DNA of 64,000 nt from Aeromonas encheleia (lineage in GTDB: Bacteria; Pseudomonadota; Gammaproteobacteria; Enterobacterales; Aeromonadaceae), in the NCBI RefSeq assembly GCF_900637545.1, contig NZ_LR134376.1:2809001-2873000 (forward strand), read 5' to 3'. Below, in pieces: positions 43,047-53,083 of the stretch; the stretch's first letter is position 1; each line of letters starts with the position of its first letter. A model generated the notes under the pieces. The model saw only the letters and a program-made list of their open reading frames with translations. It did not search any database and had not been told where the DNA came from. Position numbers and translations under genes: made by a program.

Positions 43047-43306
43047 ACAAACAAACCATCACCCTGACCATCGCCGGCACCGATATCAGCTTTGCGCCCA
43101 CCCTGGTGGCCTACAACAGCTACATCAACGGGCTGTCGATGAGCGACAAGGTGGCGCCGGCTCACAACTACCTGAAGAAGATCGTCTGCACCGATAGCAA
43201 AGAGGCCCTCGATGAGCTGCTCAAGCGTCCCAGTGCCGCGCTGCAGCTGGCGGGCGCCATCAACAAAGAGTTCGCCCCTGATCTGGACATCACCGTAAAA
43301 AACTGA
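43043..43306 (+). CDS. Tail assembly chaperone, short form (G-like)
   Basis: An 87-residue protein of the HP1-type putative tail assembly chaperone (NKQTITLTIAGTDISFAPTLVAYNSYINGLS). It precedes the tape-measure gene, the universal place of the lambda G / P2 E chaperone. It ends in GTA AAA AAC TGA, whose A_AAA_AAC (43297-43303) is a canonical -1 slippery heptamer. Ribosomes that shift make a long form. Confidence 0.9.
   Translation: MNKQTITLTIAGTDISFAPTLVAYNSYINGLSMSDKVAPAHNYLKKIVCTDSKEALDELLKRPSAALQLAGAINKEFAPDLDITVKN
43297..43303 (+). promoter_or_regulatory. -1 programmed frameshift site A_AAA_AAC
   Basis: The heptamer A AAA AAC is in the correct zero-frame phase (last base of GTA, then AAA, AAC) and is followed at once by the in-frame TGA. 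The -1 frame stays open for 62 more codons. The next stretch contains GC-rich sequence able to pair, but I did not fold it. Confidence 0.85.
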
Positions 43307-43491
43307 CCGCGCGTGCCGAGGCCATCGAGCGCAACCAACTGGAGCAGGTGCTGGCGCTGCGACGCTACTACCTGCCCCATGAGGATGACGACATCGAGAG
43401 CCTGGCTCGCGCTACCTGGTTAGACAAGTACCACCGAGACTCCAACGCCATCGCCGTGGCCGAGGGTATCGCCAAAGCACTGAACGGATAA
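43303..43491 (+). CDS. Tail assembly chaperone, frameshift extension (T-like)
   Basis: No own start codon. The -1 frame from 43303 reads LTARAEAIERNQLEQVLALRRYYLPHEDDDIESLARATWLDKYHRDSNAI in parts and ends at TAA 43489-43491, 9 bases before the tape-measure ATG. The fusion would be about 149 residues, like lambda gpGT or P2 E+E'. The extension is charged and helical and would bind the tape measure. Confidence 0.82.
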   Translation: MTARAEAIERNQLEQVLALRRYYLPHEDDDIESLARATWLDKYHRDSNAIAVAEGIAKALNG

Positions 43492-43500
43492 GAGACCCCT

Positions 43501-45379
43501 ATGGCCTGGATGGAAAAATTGATGATGCAGGTGGCGTTGGTTGACCAGGTCACCAAGCCCCTTGCCGGCATCAATGCCCAGATGGACAAGGTCAGCAAGG
43601 CGGGCCGCCAGGGCTGGAGCAACATGGCCATGGGGGCCACCACCGTCGCTGGCGGCGTCATGGCGATCCAGGGGGCCCTAGGTCCCGCCATCGAAATGGA
43701 TCGGGCGCTGGCGGAAGTGGCCTCCCTTGATGTGCAAAAGGATGTGCTCGGGGCGCTGGGCCGCGAGGCGCTCAAACTCTCCATCCAGTATGGTGAGTCG
43801 GCCACCGAGATCGTGCGCTCCTCCTACGATATCCAATCCGCGATCGCCGGGCTGGAGGGGAACGAACTGCCCGCCTTTACCCGCGCTTCCACCACCCTGG
43901 CCAAGGCCACCAAAGCCGATACCGCCACCATCACCAACTACATGGGCACCATGTACGGCATCTTCGAGCAGCAGGCCAAGCAGATGGGCAAGGCCAACTG
44001 GGTCGAAAATGTGGCCGGCAAGACCGCGCTGGCGGTGCAGCTTTTCAAGACCACTGGCCAGGGCATGGCCGATGCCTTTGGGGCGATCGGTGCCAACGCC
44101 ACCGCCGCGGGCGTCTCGATGGATGAGCAGTTCGCCGTGATCGGCCAACTGCAAGCCACCATGAGTGGCGGCGAGGCTGGTACCAAGTTCAAGTCGTTCC
44201 TGGCTGGTGTCGGTGGCGCTCAGAAGGCGCTCGGCATGCAGTTCACCGACTCGGCAGGCAACATGCTGCCGGTGCTGACCATCCTGGACAAGCTCAAGAT
44301 GCGTTACGGCGAGACCATGAGCGTGGCCGAGGGGGATGAGCTCAAGAAGGCGTTCGGCTCGGATGAGGCAGTTGCCATGATCAAGCTGCTGATGACCAAC
44401 ACCAAGGGGCTGGCCACCAACATCAATGCGCTGGCCAACACCCACGGCATGGGCAAGGCCGAGCAGATGGCCGCCTCAATGACCGACCAGTGGGAACGGG
44501 TGACGCAAGCATGGTTTGCCATCCGTGCCGCCGCCTTCGGCGTGGTGCTGCCTGCCATCAATGCGGTGGTCGGCGTCTTTGCCGATGGCGCCAATGATGT
44601 GCTGCGCTGGACTCACCTCTTCCCGAACCTCACCAAGGTGATCAGCTATGCCGCTCTGGCTTTTATCGGTCTGGGAGTGGTTACCGGCGCTTGGTTGCTG
44701 CTCGTCGGAATGGCTCAGTTGGCCGTCGTGGGTCTGGGTATCGTATTCGGGGCTCTAGCGTGGCCCATTCTGGCAGTAGTCGCTGCCATTGCAGCTCTTG
44801 TGATGTGGTGGGAACCCATCAAAGCATTTTTCAGCGGCCTCATCTCTGCCATGGCCCCAGCTATATCAACCGTATTCGAGCCTTGGGCCGCCATTTTGCC
44901 GGTAATCTGGGATGGCGAGTCTGATCGGCATCATCGCCCAGTGGCTTGGAACAACCAATGAAGCCTCAGGCGCCTTCACCAACATGATCGCACTCGGGGA
45001 GGCAGCTGGAACCATTCTAGGAACAGTCTTCAAGCTGTTGCTATCGCCTATCTGGGCCGTGGGTAAAGCCATCCAATGGGTACTGGAAAAACTCAATGTA
45101 TTGCCAGGGATTGACCTGGATATCAGCTCTGCAATGCCTGACCTCAACCTGCCGAACCCCGAGAACATCAATGCCCCGCTCGCCCGTTATCGCCAGGGCG
45201 GCCAGAGCAGCATCCCATCCGGTGGCATTGGCCAGCAGCTGATCCAGGCCAATGCGGCCGCGACGACAGCCAACCAGAAGCCGACCAAGGCCATTCACAT
45301 CGGCGAAGTGCACATGACCAGCCAGAACCCGATGACGCCGGAGCAGATGGCCGAGAACGCCTGGCTGGAGACCAAGTAA
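43501..45379 (+). pseudogene. Tape measure protein, frameshifted
   Basis: The first frame (43501-44961) gives a TP901-type tape measure: MAWMEKLMMQVALVDQVTKPL, a long helical region, and three hydrophobic segments between about residues 345 and 450. At about 44912-44925 the homologous reading shifts +1: from DGES-type out-of-frame tail to SLIGIIAQWLGTTNEASGAF in the frame ending 45379. Together about 625 residues, a plausible full length. A one-base insertion would explain it; no known slippery motif. The first ORF alone lacks the C-terminal 150 residues. Confidence 0.82.
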
Positions 45380-45702
45380 TGAGTGAGCCTAAGTACATCG
45401 ATCTCCTGGTGGTGAACGGCGCCTGGCAACTCGATGCCGGCGGCCAGCCGCGCACCACCCAGGACCGCCACAGCATCGGCCAGGACATCAAGCACCGCAT
45501 CATGGAGTCGGGGCTGGCCCGCAAGCTCATCGGCGAGCGCAGCCCGACCCTGCGCGCGGATGTGATGACCGAGATTGAACTGCTGGTAGAAGACGACGAG
45601 CGGCTGGTGCCGGGCACCATCGTGATCCGTGAAGAGGCCCCCGACCGGGTGCTGGTCACCGCTCGCACCTATGAATTCGGCGAACTGGAGGTAACCCTGT
45701 GA
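45379..45702 (+). CDS. Baseplate protein (DUF2590, HP1-type W position)
   Basis: A 107-residue protein matching DUF2590: EPKYIDLLVVNGAWQLDAGGQP, then RHSIGQDIKHRIMESGLARKLIGERSPTLRADVM. Located between the tape measure and J as gp25-like baseplate wedge genes are. ATG overlaps the tape-measure stop (TAATG). Intact. Confidence 0.88.
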   Translation: MSEPKYIDLLVVNGAWQLDAGGQPRTTQDRHSIGQDIKHRIMESGLARKLIGERSPTLRADVMTEIELLVEDDERLVPGTIVIREEAPDRVLVTARTYEFGELEVTL

Positions 45703-46886
45703 ACCTGCGCCCAACCGTGGACTTTATGGCCCTGCTGGCCGAGACCGGTGTCCCGACCACCGAGGCGGCCATGGAGGCCGAGCTCAAGAAGGAGGTGGTG
45801 GCCGCCGGCTCGCTCATCACCAATGACAGCGACGTGAGCCCGTTCTGGCGCCTGGTGCGCAGCGTGGTGATCACCCCGGCGCTGTGGCTTATCCGCACCC
45901 TCTTGGCCGGCCATGTGCTGCCCAATACCTTTGCGGCCACCGCCACCGATGCCTATCTCGATCTCAAGGCCTGGGATGTGGACTTGACCCGCAAGAGCGC
46001 CCAGAGGACCCGGGGCCTGGTCAACTTCGTCAAGGCCAACCCGAGCGAGGCCGTCACCATCCCGGCCGATATCTGGGTCACCACCGAGCGCATCAACGGC
46101 ACCATCTACCGCCTCAAACCCCTGCAGGCGGTGGTAAGCCCTGCCGGCGAAGCGGTCGCCCGGGTGGTGTGCGAGGCCGAGCACGCTGGCGCCGCCTGGA
46201 ATCTGGCCCCGGGTTACTACAACCTGCTCAGTGAACCAGTGACCGGCATCCTGTCGGCCCGCAACGATGACAAGGAGTGGATCACCACCCAGGGCGCCGA
46301 TGCCGAGGGCAACGATGCGCTCGGCCTGCGCATCCAGAACCAGTTTTCGGCAGTGGGTCGCTACCACATCGACGCTATCTATCGCTCGATGCTGGCCAGC
46401 GTCGCGGGCATTCGTGCCGATCACATCTTCTTCGAGCATGAGGCCCCCCGGGGTCCGGGCACCGCCAATGCCTACGTCCTGCTGGAGGTGGGCGCGACCC
46501 CGGCCAGCCTGATTGAGCAGCTCAACGACTACGTGGGCCGCCAGGGCAACCATGGCCATGGGGATGACCTGTTCGTGATGGCCATGCCTGAAACCCAGCA
46601 CAGCCTCACCCTGGAGCTATGGCCACAGGCCAACCTCACCGACGAGCAGAAGGCCTGGCTCAAGACTGGCGCCGAGAACCTGGTCAAGGCGGCGTTTCGC
46701 CAGTCGGCAGACTTCCCGAGCGTCACCCGCACCTGGCCGCGCTCGCGCTTCTCGCTCTCGCAGTTGGGCCGTGAGCTACACAGCCAGTTCCCGCAGCTGC
46801 AGAGCCTGCACTTTAGCGAGAGTGACATCCTGTCGGGGTTGGCCATCCCGCGCCTGAGCAAGCTGGCGGTGACCCTGCATGACTAA
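45699..46886 (+). CDS. Baseplate assembly protein J
   Basis: A 395-residue baseplate J-like protein (PF04865). NLRPTVDFMALLAETGVPT start, then AATATDAYLDLKAWDVDLTRKSAQRTRGLV and WNLAPGYYNLLSEPVTGI are family blocks. It forms the outer baseplate. Overlaps the previous gene by 4 bases and the next by 8. Intact. Confidence 0.92.
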   Translation: MNLRPTVDFMALLAETGVPTTEAAMEAELKKEVVAAGSLITNDSDVSPFWRLVRSVVITPALWLIRTLLAGHVLPNTFAATATDAYLDLKAWDVDLTRKSAQRTRGLVNFVKANPSEAVTIPADIWVTTERINGTIYRLKPLQAVVSPAGEAVARVVCEAEHAGAAWNLAPGYYNLLSEPVTGILSARNDDKEWITTQGADAEGNDALGLRIQNQFSAVGRYHIDAIYRSMLASVAGIRADHIFFEHEAPRGPGTANAYVLLEVGATPASLIEQLNDYVGRQGNHGHGDDLFVMAMPETQHSLTLELWPQANLTDEQKAWLKTGAENLVKAAFRQSADFPSVTRTWPRSRFSLSQLGRELHSQFPQLQSLHFSESDILSGLAIPRLSKLAVTLHD

Positions 46887-47466
46887 ACACGACCTGCAGG
46901 CCCCCACCCTGCCCGATGCCAGCGCCCCCTGGTGGGAGGACGGTTACACCATCAGCCCGGCCCATGCCGAGCCGGGGTTTCTGGCCAAGGGCATCAACGC
47001 TTTCTGGCAACGCCTCAAAGGGTGGCTGCTGCTGCCGCTGGCCCAGCAAGACCCGCTGACCTGCTCGGAGTCCCTGCTCTCCCTGCTCGCCTGGGAGCGG
47101 GACATCAAGCGATTCAACGGCGAACCGCTGGCGCTGTTTCGCAAGCGGGTCAAGTTCGCCTTCATCAACGCCCGGGACGCCGGCGAGGTAGCCGGCTTCA
47201 AGCGCATCTTTGAGCGCCTCGACATTGGCTGGTGTGACATCCACGAACGCCAGGCCGGCACGCCCTGGGACGTCATCACCATCGAGGTGACCGATGGCGC
47301 GATCGCCGGCAACCAGCAACTGATGGAAACCCTCATTCAACACTATGGCCGCACCTGCCGCCGCTATCGCTTTCAGGTGGTTTACCCGGTCACCGGCACC
47401 CTGCACACCGGTCGCATCGACATGAGCCAGCAGGGGTTCGGCGCATCACTCAAGAGGACAGCATGA
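46879..47466 (+). CDS. Tail protein I-like (PF09684)
   Basis: A 195-residue baseplate protein. LLPLAQQDPLTCSESLLSLLAWERDIKRFNGEPLALFRKRVKFAFINARDAGEVAGF is the P2 gpI / HP1 pattern, linking J with the tail fibre. Overlaps J by 8 and the fibre gene by 4 bases. Intact. Confidence 0.88.
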   Translation: MTKHDLQAPTLPDASAPWWEDGYTISPAHAEPGFLAKGINAFWQRLKGWLLLPLAQQDPLTCSESLLSLLAWERDIKRFNGEPLALFRKRVKFAFINARDAGEVAGFKRIFERLDIGWCDIHERQAGTPWDVITIEVTDGAIAGNQQLMETLIQHYGRTCRRYRFQVVYPVTGTLHTGRIDMSQQGFGASLKRTA

Positions 47467-49574
47467 GCCAGATCATTACCAACGCCTTCTCCCGCTACTG
47501 GCAGGAGTGCCTCGCCACCCAAGTGCCGGTGGTGCTCGATGAGTTCGTGCTGGCCAATGTGCCGGACCTCGATCCCGAGGCCCCCATCAACCCGGACGGC
47601 AGCCTGCCAGACGCTGGCCAGATTGTGCATCGCCACACCGTGGACCAGCGCGGGCGCATCAACAACGACGCGGTGGCCTACACCATCGTGATGGACACCA
47701 CGGTCGGCGATTTCAGCTTCAACGCCATGTACCTCATCAACAGGGCCAGCGGCGTGGTGGGGATGATTGTGCACAAGGGGCTGGAGACCAAACTCAAGAC
47801 CAATGAGGCCACCGGCCAGACCGGCAACAGCCTGGTGAAATCCATGCTGATGGAGTACGACCGGGCAAGCGAGGCCACCGCCACCCACGTGGACGCCAGC
47901 ACCTGGCAGATTGACTATGCCGCCCGCCTGCGCGGGATGGACGACGACCTGCGCTTGCAGGCGCTGCAGTTCTTCGGGCCGGCCACCTTCTACGGCAACG
48001 GCTTTAATCTGGTCAACGCATCGGGGGTCTACAAGGTGCAGCCCGGGGTGGCCTACGTGGGCGGCCTGCGGGCGGAGCTGAACGAGGTCAAAAAGGTGAC
48101 TCCAGGCGCCAAGCCGGTGGGGCTCTGGCTCGATATCTACCGGGCAGGCTCTCTGCTCGATGCCTGGGTGAATCACTTCACCCTTAGCTTAAGCGTGCCA
48201 GAGCTCACCGACTACCTGGACGCCAACGGCTATCAGCACCATGTGGCCAAGGTGGCCATCGTCAATGCGGACGGCAGCGTCACCGACGTGCGCCGCAAGC
48301 GCACCATCGAGCTGACCGGCGATGTCACCGGCAAGGGCATCCTGGAAGATGCCCAGGGCGTCACCATCGCGGTGGAAATAAAGGATGGTAGCCACCGCCA
48401 CCAGTGGGGCGATCTGGACGCGGTGCCGGAAACGGCAACGCGCTGGCCAACCAAACACGAAATCAGCCTGGAGCAGGTGAACAACTGGCCTGCGACCTCA
48501 GAGCTGACGGATACCAGCGACAATAAGTACGCCACTGCGGGCGCCGTGGCCAAAACCCATGCCCGAGCATCGGCAACTTACCCGGTTGTCCGCGTATCAG
48601 GCAGTAATGCCCCGGCGCTCAGCGCTTATGCCAAGCTCTGTGAAATGGACAGCAACATCGGGGAAAACGCAAACCTGTACTCCGCCATGGTCTCCGGCGG
48701 CGCCAATTATGGCAGCCCCTATAGCCCCAACTATCTGGTGACCCTGTCATCCCGTGGATATGTGGGGATAGGCCCTCTGCCTGACTACCTGGCCAACGTC
48801 ACCTTTTTAGGGCCAGGTGCGCAACCCGATGACGTTGGCTTTTTGATCCGGCGCCAAGGGGAGCGCATTGAGCTGTGGTTGAAGCTCGCCCCCTATTCGT
48901 ACCCCGTTTCGATTCAAGTCATCAATGTTGTGAGCGCAGACCCGACCGTCAGCCCGGCGCAAGCCGCTTATCCCGATGGGGCAACGCCAGTCAGGATCAA
49001 TGCGGTTTACACCACCGCCAGCAAGCCAACCCCCTCAGAGGTCGGCGCAGTACCTTATCGGCGCCTTAGTGAATGGACAGGCAGTGGCATAGAGGGGGCG
49101 GTGATTGGTCAGTTGGCCTGGCGAAACTATGGCAATAATCACACCATTTTTGATGCGTCAAACAGCATTGCACCCGACGGTTCTCGCGCGGTGAACCCGC
49201 TGAATTCAGAACTAACCTGGGGCGCGAGCCAACCCACATTGATGGGGTGGAATGGGCAGAATACCTATGGTGTCAGGGTGGATAGTGCGCGAGTCGTTGA
49301 CCCCCACAACCACACTGCCGCACAGGGCAATCAGGATCTCGTCGCGGGAGGATGGGGGCAAGTTGGCACGTATGTTTTTGCTAGAAACCTAAGTCCTACC
49401 GACATTGGCATTTCCGGCACGATCCCGGGTTCAAGTTTAAGGCCAGCAAACCCCTCAAATACCTATGATGGCATTCAAGATGTTGCGTTGCCTGGCACCT
49501 GGAAGGCCATGGGGTATAGCCACGTAGGTGGTGGTGATGACACCAGGGTAACACTGTGGTTTCGCATCGCGTAA
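47463..49574 (+). CDS. Tail fibre protein (P2 gpH-like)
   Basis: A 703-residue receptor-binding fibre. The N-terminal part (about 1-180: SQIITNAFSRYWQECLATQVPVVLDEFVLANVPDLDPEAPI) is the phage_tail_collar-joining DUF3751 type; the C-terminal part ends in a short beta-rich tip with PHNHTAAQGN-like sequence and GYSHVGGGDDTRVTLWFRIA. The C-terminal third has lower GC than the rest, typical of horizontally exchanged tips. Intact, followed by its assembly gene. Confidence 0.88.
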   Translation: MSQIITNAFSRYWQECLATQVPVVLDEFVLANVPDLDPEAPINPDGSLPDAGQIVHRHTVDQRGRINNDAVAYTIVMDTTVGDFSFNAMYLINRASGVVGMIVHKGLETKLKTNEATGQTGNSLVKSMLMEYDRASEATATHVDASTWQIDYAARLRGMDDDLRLQALQFFGPATFYGNGFNLVNASGVYKVQPGVAYVGGLRAELNEVKKVTPGAKPVGLWLDIYRAGSLLDAWVNHFTLSLSVPELTDYLDANGYQHHVAKVAIVNADGSVTDVRRKRTIELTGDVTGKGILEDAQGVTIAVEIKDGSHRHQWGDLDAVPETATRWPTKHEISLEQVNNWPATSELTDTSDNKYATAGAVAKTHARASATYPVVRVSGSNAPALSAYAKLCEMDSNIGENANLYSAMVSGGANYGSPYSPNYLVTLSSRGYVGIGPLPDYLANVTFLGPGAQPDDVGFLIRRQGERIELWLKLAPYSYPVSIQVINVVSADPTVSPAQAAYPDGATPVRINAVYTTASKPTPSEVGAVPYRRLSEWTGSGIEGAVIGQLAWRNYGNNHTIFDASNSIAPDGSRAVNPLNSELTWGASQPTLMGWNGQNTYGVRVDSARVVDPHNHTAAQGNQDLVAGGWGQVGTYVFARNLSPTDIGISGTIPGSSLRPANPSNTYDGIQDVALPGTWKAMGYSHVGGGDDTRVTLWFRIA

Positions 49575-49589
49575 TGAGGAGAAATATTG

Positions 49590-50012
49590 ATGAAAATTGA
49601 AATGCTCAACGCCAGCAGGCCCCGCCACTTGGCTGGAGATACCGAGTCCGTCACCCTTGATGTACTGTTTAGTCACCTCCCCGAACATGTGCAGTTCACC
49701 GCCCGCAAGGATGATCCGGAAGAGCATGGCCGCGAACTGTATAGCCGAGCAGTGTTCGGTGAGTTTGGCGATATTGAGGTGCTCCCGCCACCACTGCCGA
49801 CCGAGGCCGAACAGCAGACCATCCTCAGTGACAAGCTGAAACAGGCGACTACCGTCATGGCCCCGCTGGAGGATGCCGACAAGCTCGGCATCATCAGTGA
49901 ACCAGAACGCCAGCAACTCACCGCCTGGCAGCGCTACCGGGTCACCCTCTACCGTCTGCCCCAAAGCGAAGGCTGGCCCGCCGAGGTCTGCTGGCCAAAG
50001 GCGCCGCAGTGA
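49590..50012 (+). CDS. Tail fibre assembly protein
   Basis: A 140-residue tail-fibre chaperone (Caudo_TAP type). The C-terminus has TEAEQQTILSDKLKQATTVMAPLEDADKLGIISEPERQQLTAWQRYRVTLYRL, the hallmark helical block. ATG at 49590 with GAGGAG upstream. The stop overlaps the next start (GTGA at 50009-50012). Confidence 0.9.
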   Translation: MKIEMLNASRPRHLAGDTESVTLDVLFSHLPEHVQFTARKDDPEEHGRELYSRAVFGEFGDIEVLPPPLPTEAEQQTILSDKLKQATTVMAPLEDADKLGIISEPERQQLTAWQRYRVTLYRLPQSEGWPAEVCWPKAPQ

Positions 50013-50890
50013 GTTGGTCACAAGGGGCGCTGCACTAGCCCGTCAGCACCGCCACGCAGCACACCCGCGCCCAGGGTGTGCTGGGCCAACTCCCGGCCAG
50101 CCAAAGCAACGCCATGGGACGCCTGCAGGGGCTGGCGGCGCGGGCTCAGTACCGTCGCCACCCGTTAAGCCATGCCGCCGCCGGGTTGGCCAGCCTGCGG
50201 GCCGAACTGGACCAGTTACTGGTGACCGGCCGCTGTCTCACCGTCACCCCCTATCAGCACGGGGTGGGCCAACAGCAGGGCCAACAGTTCAGCCTGGCCG
50301 CCCCCAATGCGGTGGCCACCCTGGCCGCCAAGCTGCAGGATGGCGCCGACCCTTTGCTGCCCTCTGGCCAGCTGCATGCCATCGCCTGGCTGGTGACCGG
50401 CAACAGCGCCGATGACCTGGCCCAGCAGTTGGCAGCCCTGTGTGCCCTGCTGCCACTGCCTGAGTGGTGCGCCACCCTGCGGCGCCTGCGCGCCAACAAT
50501 GACACCATGAGCCAGCCCACGGCGGCCAAGGTACCGCGCTGGCGCGCCGATGAGCCGCTGCTCTGGGCTCCGCTGCGCCCGGCCCGCATGGCGCTGGGGG
50601 CAGAGCTGGCACAACTAGAAAGCCTGGCCCGGGATAGCCAGACCCCGATCGCCAAGCTGCAGGGGCTGGCGACGGGCCGCGCCGCTCGCCTCGATGCACT
50701 GGCCAAGGCACTGGCCCAGCTGGCGGCCCTCTCAGGCACGCTCTGGCACTGGCAGGGTCAGGGGGACGCGGCCAGCCTCGCCACCCAGCTCGGGCAAAGC
50801 GCGCCCCCGGATCACAGCATGAGCATGACGGTCGGCGCCCTGCTGCTCTCCCCTTCCCCGCTCACCTTCTGGCAGGAGTTAACCCCATGA
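50009..50890 (+). pseudogene. Baseplate-region protein interrupted by an amber codon
   Basis: Coupled GTG start at 50009 (GTGA overlap) reads SWSQGALH, then TAG at 50036-50038, then the same frame is open for 284 codons through PVSTATQHTRAQGVLGQL and QGLAARAQYRRHPLSHAAAGLASLRAELDQLL to a 3' overlap with the next gene. A CAG to TAG change fits. Restart at GTG 50078 or ATG 50113 might give a shortened protein. Function is unknown; HP1-like phages have a gene here before U/D. Confidence 0.78.
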
Positions 50891-51435
50891 GCCAAGCCAT
50901 GCTGACCCTCGATGGCGAGCCCATCATCATGAAGTCGATGCGGGTGTCCGCATCGATGCAGTTTCAGGACAAGGACCAGAGCGGCCAGACCAGCTCGACC
51001 AGCAGCGCCGAACAGGGTGCCAAGGGCAAGGAGCTCGACATCTCCGGCCTCATCCCGTTCAAGGAGGAGCGCATGTTGAGCCGGCTGTTTGAACTGGCTG
51101 ACGCCAAGGGCAACGGCGGCAAGCGCCACGTTTACCGAGTCGGGTCGCTCTTGGCCAAGTCGGTGAAGGTGCGCCAGGCGAAGTTTGCCGGCCGCATCAG
51201 CGCGAACGAGCAGGAAGGGCTGCTGGCCTGGCAGGTGCAGTTCACCCTGAAGGAGTTCAACTCGGTACCGGAGAAGCGCGAGCAGCGCCTGCCGAAGAAG
51301 ACCCCGACCGTGGGCCAGGGCACCGCCAACACCAGCGCCGCCAAGCCGGGGTCAAAGACTGATGGCAGCGGCGAGCAGGACCTGAGCGGCTTCGAGCGCT
51401 ATGTACTCAAACCGATGGATGACATGCTGGCATGA
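50887..51435 (+). CDS. Putative baseplate/tail adaptor protein (U position)
   Basis: A 182-residue protein (QAMLTLDGEPIIMKSMRVSASMQFQDKDQSGQTSSTSSAEQG, then LDISGLIPFKEERMLSRLFELADAK). It lies just before D, like P2 gpU, but shares no obvious sequence motif with it. Linked by ATGA overlaps on both sides. Intact. Confidence 0.72.
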   Translation: MSQAMLTLDGEPIIMKSMRVSASMQFQDKDQSGQTSSTSSAEQGAKGKELDISGLIPFKEERMLSRLFELADAKGNGGKRHVYRVGSLLAKSVKVRQAKFAGRISANEQEGLLAWQVQFTLKEFNSVPEKREQRLPKKTPTVGQGTANTSAAKPGSKTDGSGEQDLSGFERYVLKPMDDMLA

Positions 51436-53041
51436 AACTCTCGACGTCACTGACCCTCGCAGGCCAATCGCTGCACCTGGTAGACCACGACCTGGTGCTG
51501 GATCTCAACGCCGGCGGCCGCGCGGCCCTCACCATTGAAGGGACGGCCCGCAAGGGACAGACCTTCACGCTGGACACCGGCTACAACGGCGACCTGCGCC
51601 GCTGGTTCACCGGCTACGTGTACGACGTACAACCCGCCGCCAATGGTGCCAGCAAGCTGCTGTGCCGCGAGCTGGCCGGGGCCTTGGGCTCTCGGCTACC
51701 GGTCAGCCAGCAGCATGCCACCCTGCGCGGTCTGCTAGCCTGGCTAACCGATCGATGCGGGCTCACCTTCCTGCTGCCCCAGGGCACCGATTACACCGAC
51801 CTATCCCCAACTTCACCAGCGCCGGCACCGGCTATCAGTTGCTCGACAACGCCGGCCGCGCCTTCGAAGTAGCGGATTTTGTCTGGTACCAGCAACCTGA
51901 TGGCGCTATCTACGTGGGCAGCCACACCCACAGCCGCTGGGCAGGCAAAGAGGTGACGCTCGATCCCGCCTGGTCGAGTCGCCAGGCAGGCGACACCCTC
52001 ACGCTGTCGCCGGTGCCGGCCATCCGCCCCGGGGCCATCATCAACGGCAAGCGGGTGATGCGGGTGCGGCTCAAGGGCGACGAGATGACCCTGACCACGG
52101 CCACCCCGGGCAAGGCCACCAAGTCGCCAGAGCGGCGCAAGATAGAGGGGGAGTTCCCCGAGCTGGCCGACAGCATGCACCTGCCCAAGTTCGGGCGGGT
52201 CGAAGCCATCAGCGACCAGGCCAGCGCCGGCCAGCTCAATGACCCGTTCCATCCCCGCTATGCGGTGGACGTGCAACTGCTTGGCGAAGATGGCCAGCCG
52301 GACAAGGCGGCTCCCCTTTATCGGGCTGTACCGCTGCCGGTGCAGTTCGGCGGGCAGGAGCAAGGCCTGCTGCAGTTCCCCCTTGAGGGGACGCTGGTTG
52401 AGCTGGGATTTGCCTTTGGGCGGGCCGACCGGCCCTTTATCCGCACCGTGCTCGGCAATGGCTGGCCCCTGCCGGACATCGCCCCAGGCGAGCAACTGCA
52501 GCAACAGCGGGCCGAGGTGTTCAGCCGCACCGATACCGTGGGCAACCTCTACCGCCACACCGACCGGCGTCTGCACGACCGCGCCCTGCAGATGCACCAC
52601 CAGAGTGACGACTACCAGGGGGAACATGGCCAGTATCAGCTGCAGGTGGCACAACACAGCATCGAGGAGGTGGGCGGGTTCAAGCTCATCGAGGCGCTGG
52701 GCGCCATCGAGCTGTTGGCCGGGGATGATCTCACCCTGGGGAGTCTGGGCAACATGAACCAGACCACGGCGGGGGATCTGGTCGAGGTGGTGGGCCAGCT
52801 GCGCCGGGCGGTTGCCGGCGAGCTGCAACACCTGGAGGCGCCCCGTTCGTGGATGGGGACCGAGGGCGTGAACATCTTCCGGCTGCTGCTACAGCTGATG
52901 AACGTGGTGGAGCAGCTGGCAGCAGCCACTGCCAGCCACACCCACGGCAGTGGGCCAGCCCCCGGTAACAGCGGGGCCATGACGGGACATGGCCAACAGG
53001 CCAAGCAGCTGGCCGGCCAGCTATCCCCCATCATCGAGTAA
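51432..53041 (+). pseudogene. Late control protein D, frameshifted
   Basis: The first frame (51432-51872) reads KLSTSLTLAGQSLHLVDHDLVLDLNAGGRAALTI to GLTFLLPQGTDYTDL. At about 51800-51806 it leaves the homologous frame; the -1 frame continues with IPNFTSAGTGYQLLDNAGRAFEVADFVW through FGRVEAISDQASAGQLNDPFHPRYAVDV to 53041. A single-base loss between GACCT and ATCCCC explains it. gpD is the hub/spike carrier of the P2 baseplate, so the tail should be defective. Confidence 0.85.
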
Positions 53042-53051
53042 GCCACCAAGC

Positions 53052-53083
53052 AAAGAAGGCCCCACACCGTGGGGCCTTCTTCT
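53052..53083 (+). terminator. Terminator of the late tail operon
   Basis: AAAGAAGGCCCCAC pairs with GTGGGGCCTTCTTC, 11 bases after the D stop. The sequence of the stem base and the following TATCTGCCTGA resembles the terminator at 15728-15757. Confidence 0.92.

Noticed and set aside
47463..49589. Invertible tail-fibre segment
   Set aside because: No long inverted repeats or invertase gene near the fibre gene; only one fibre tip and one assembly gene.
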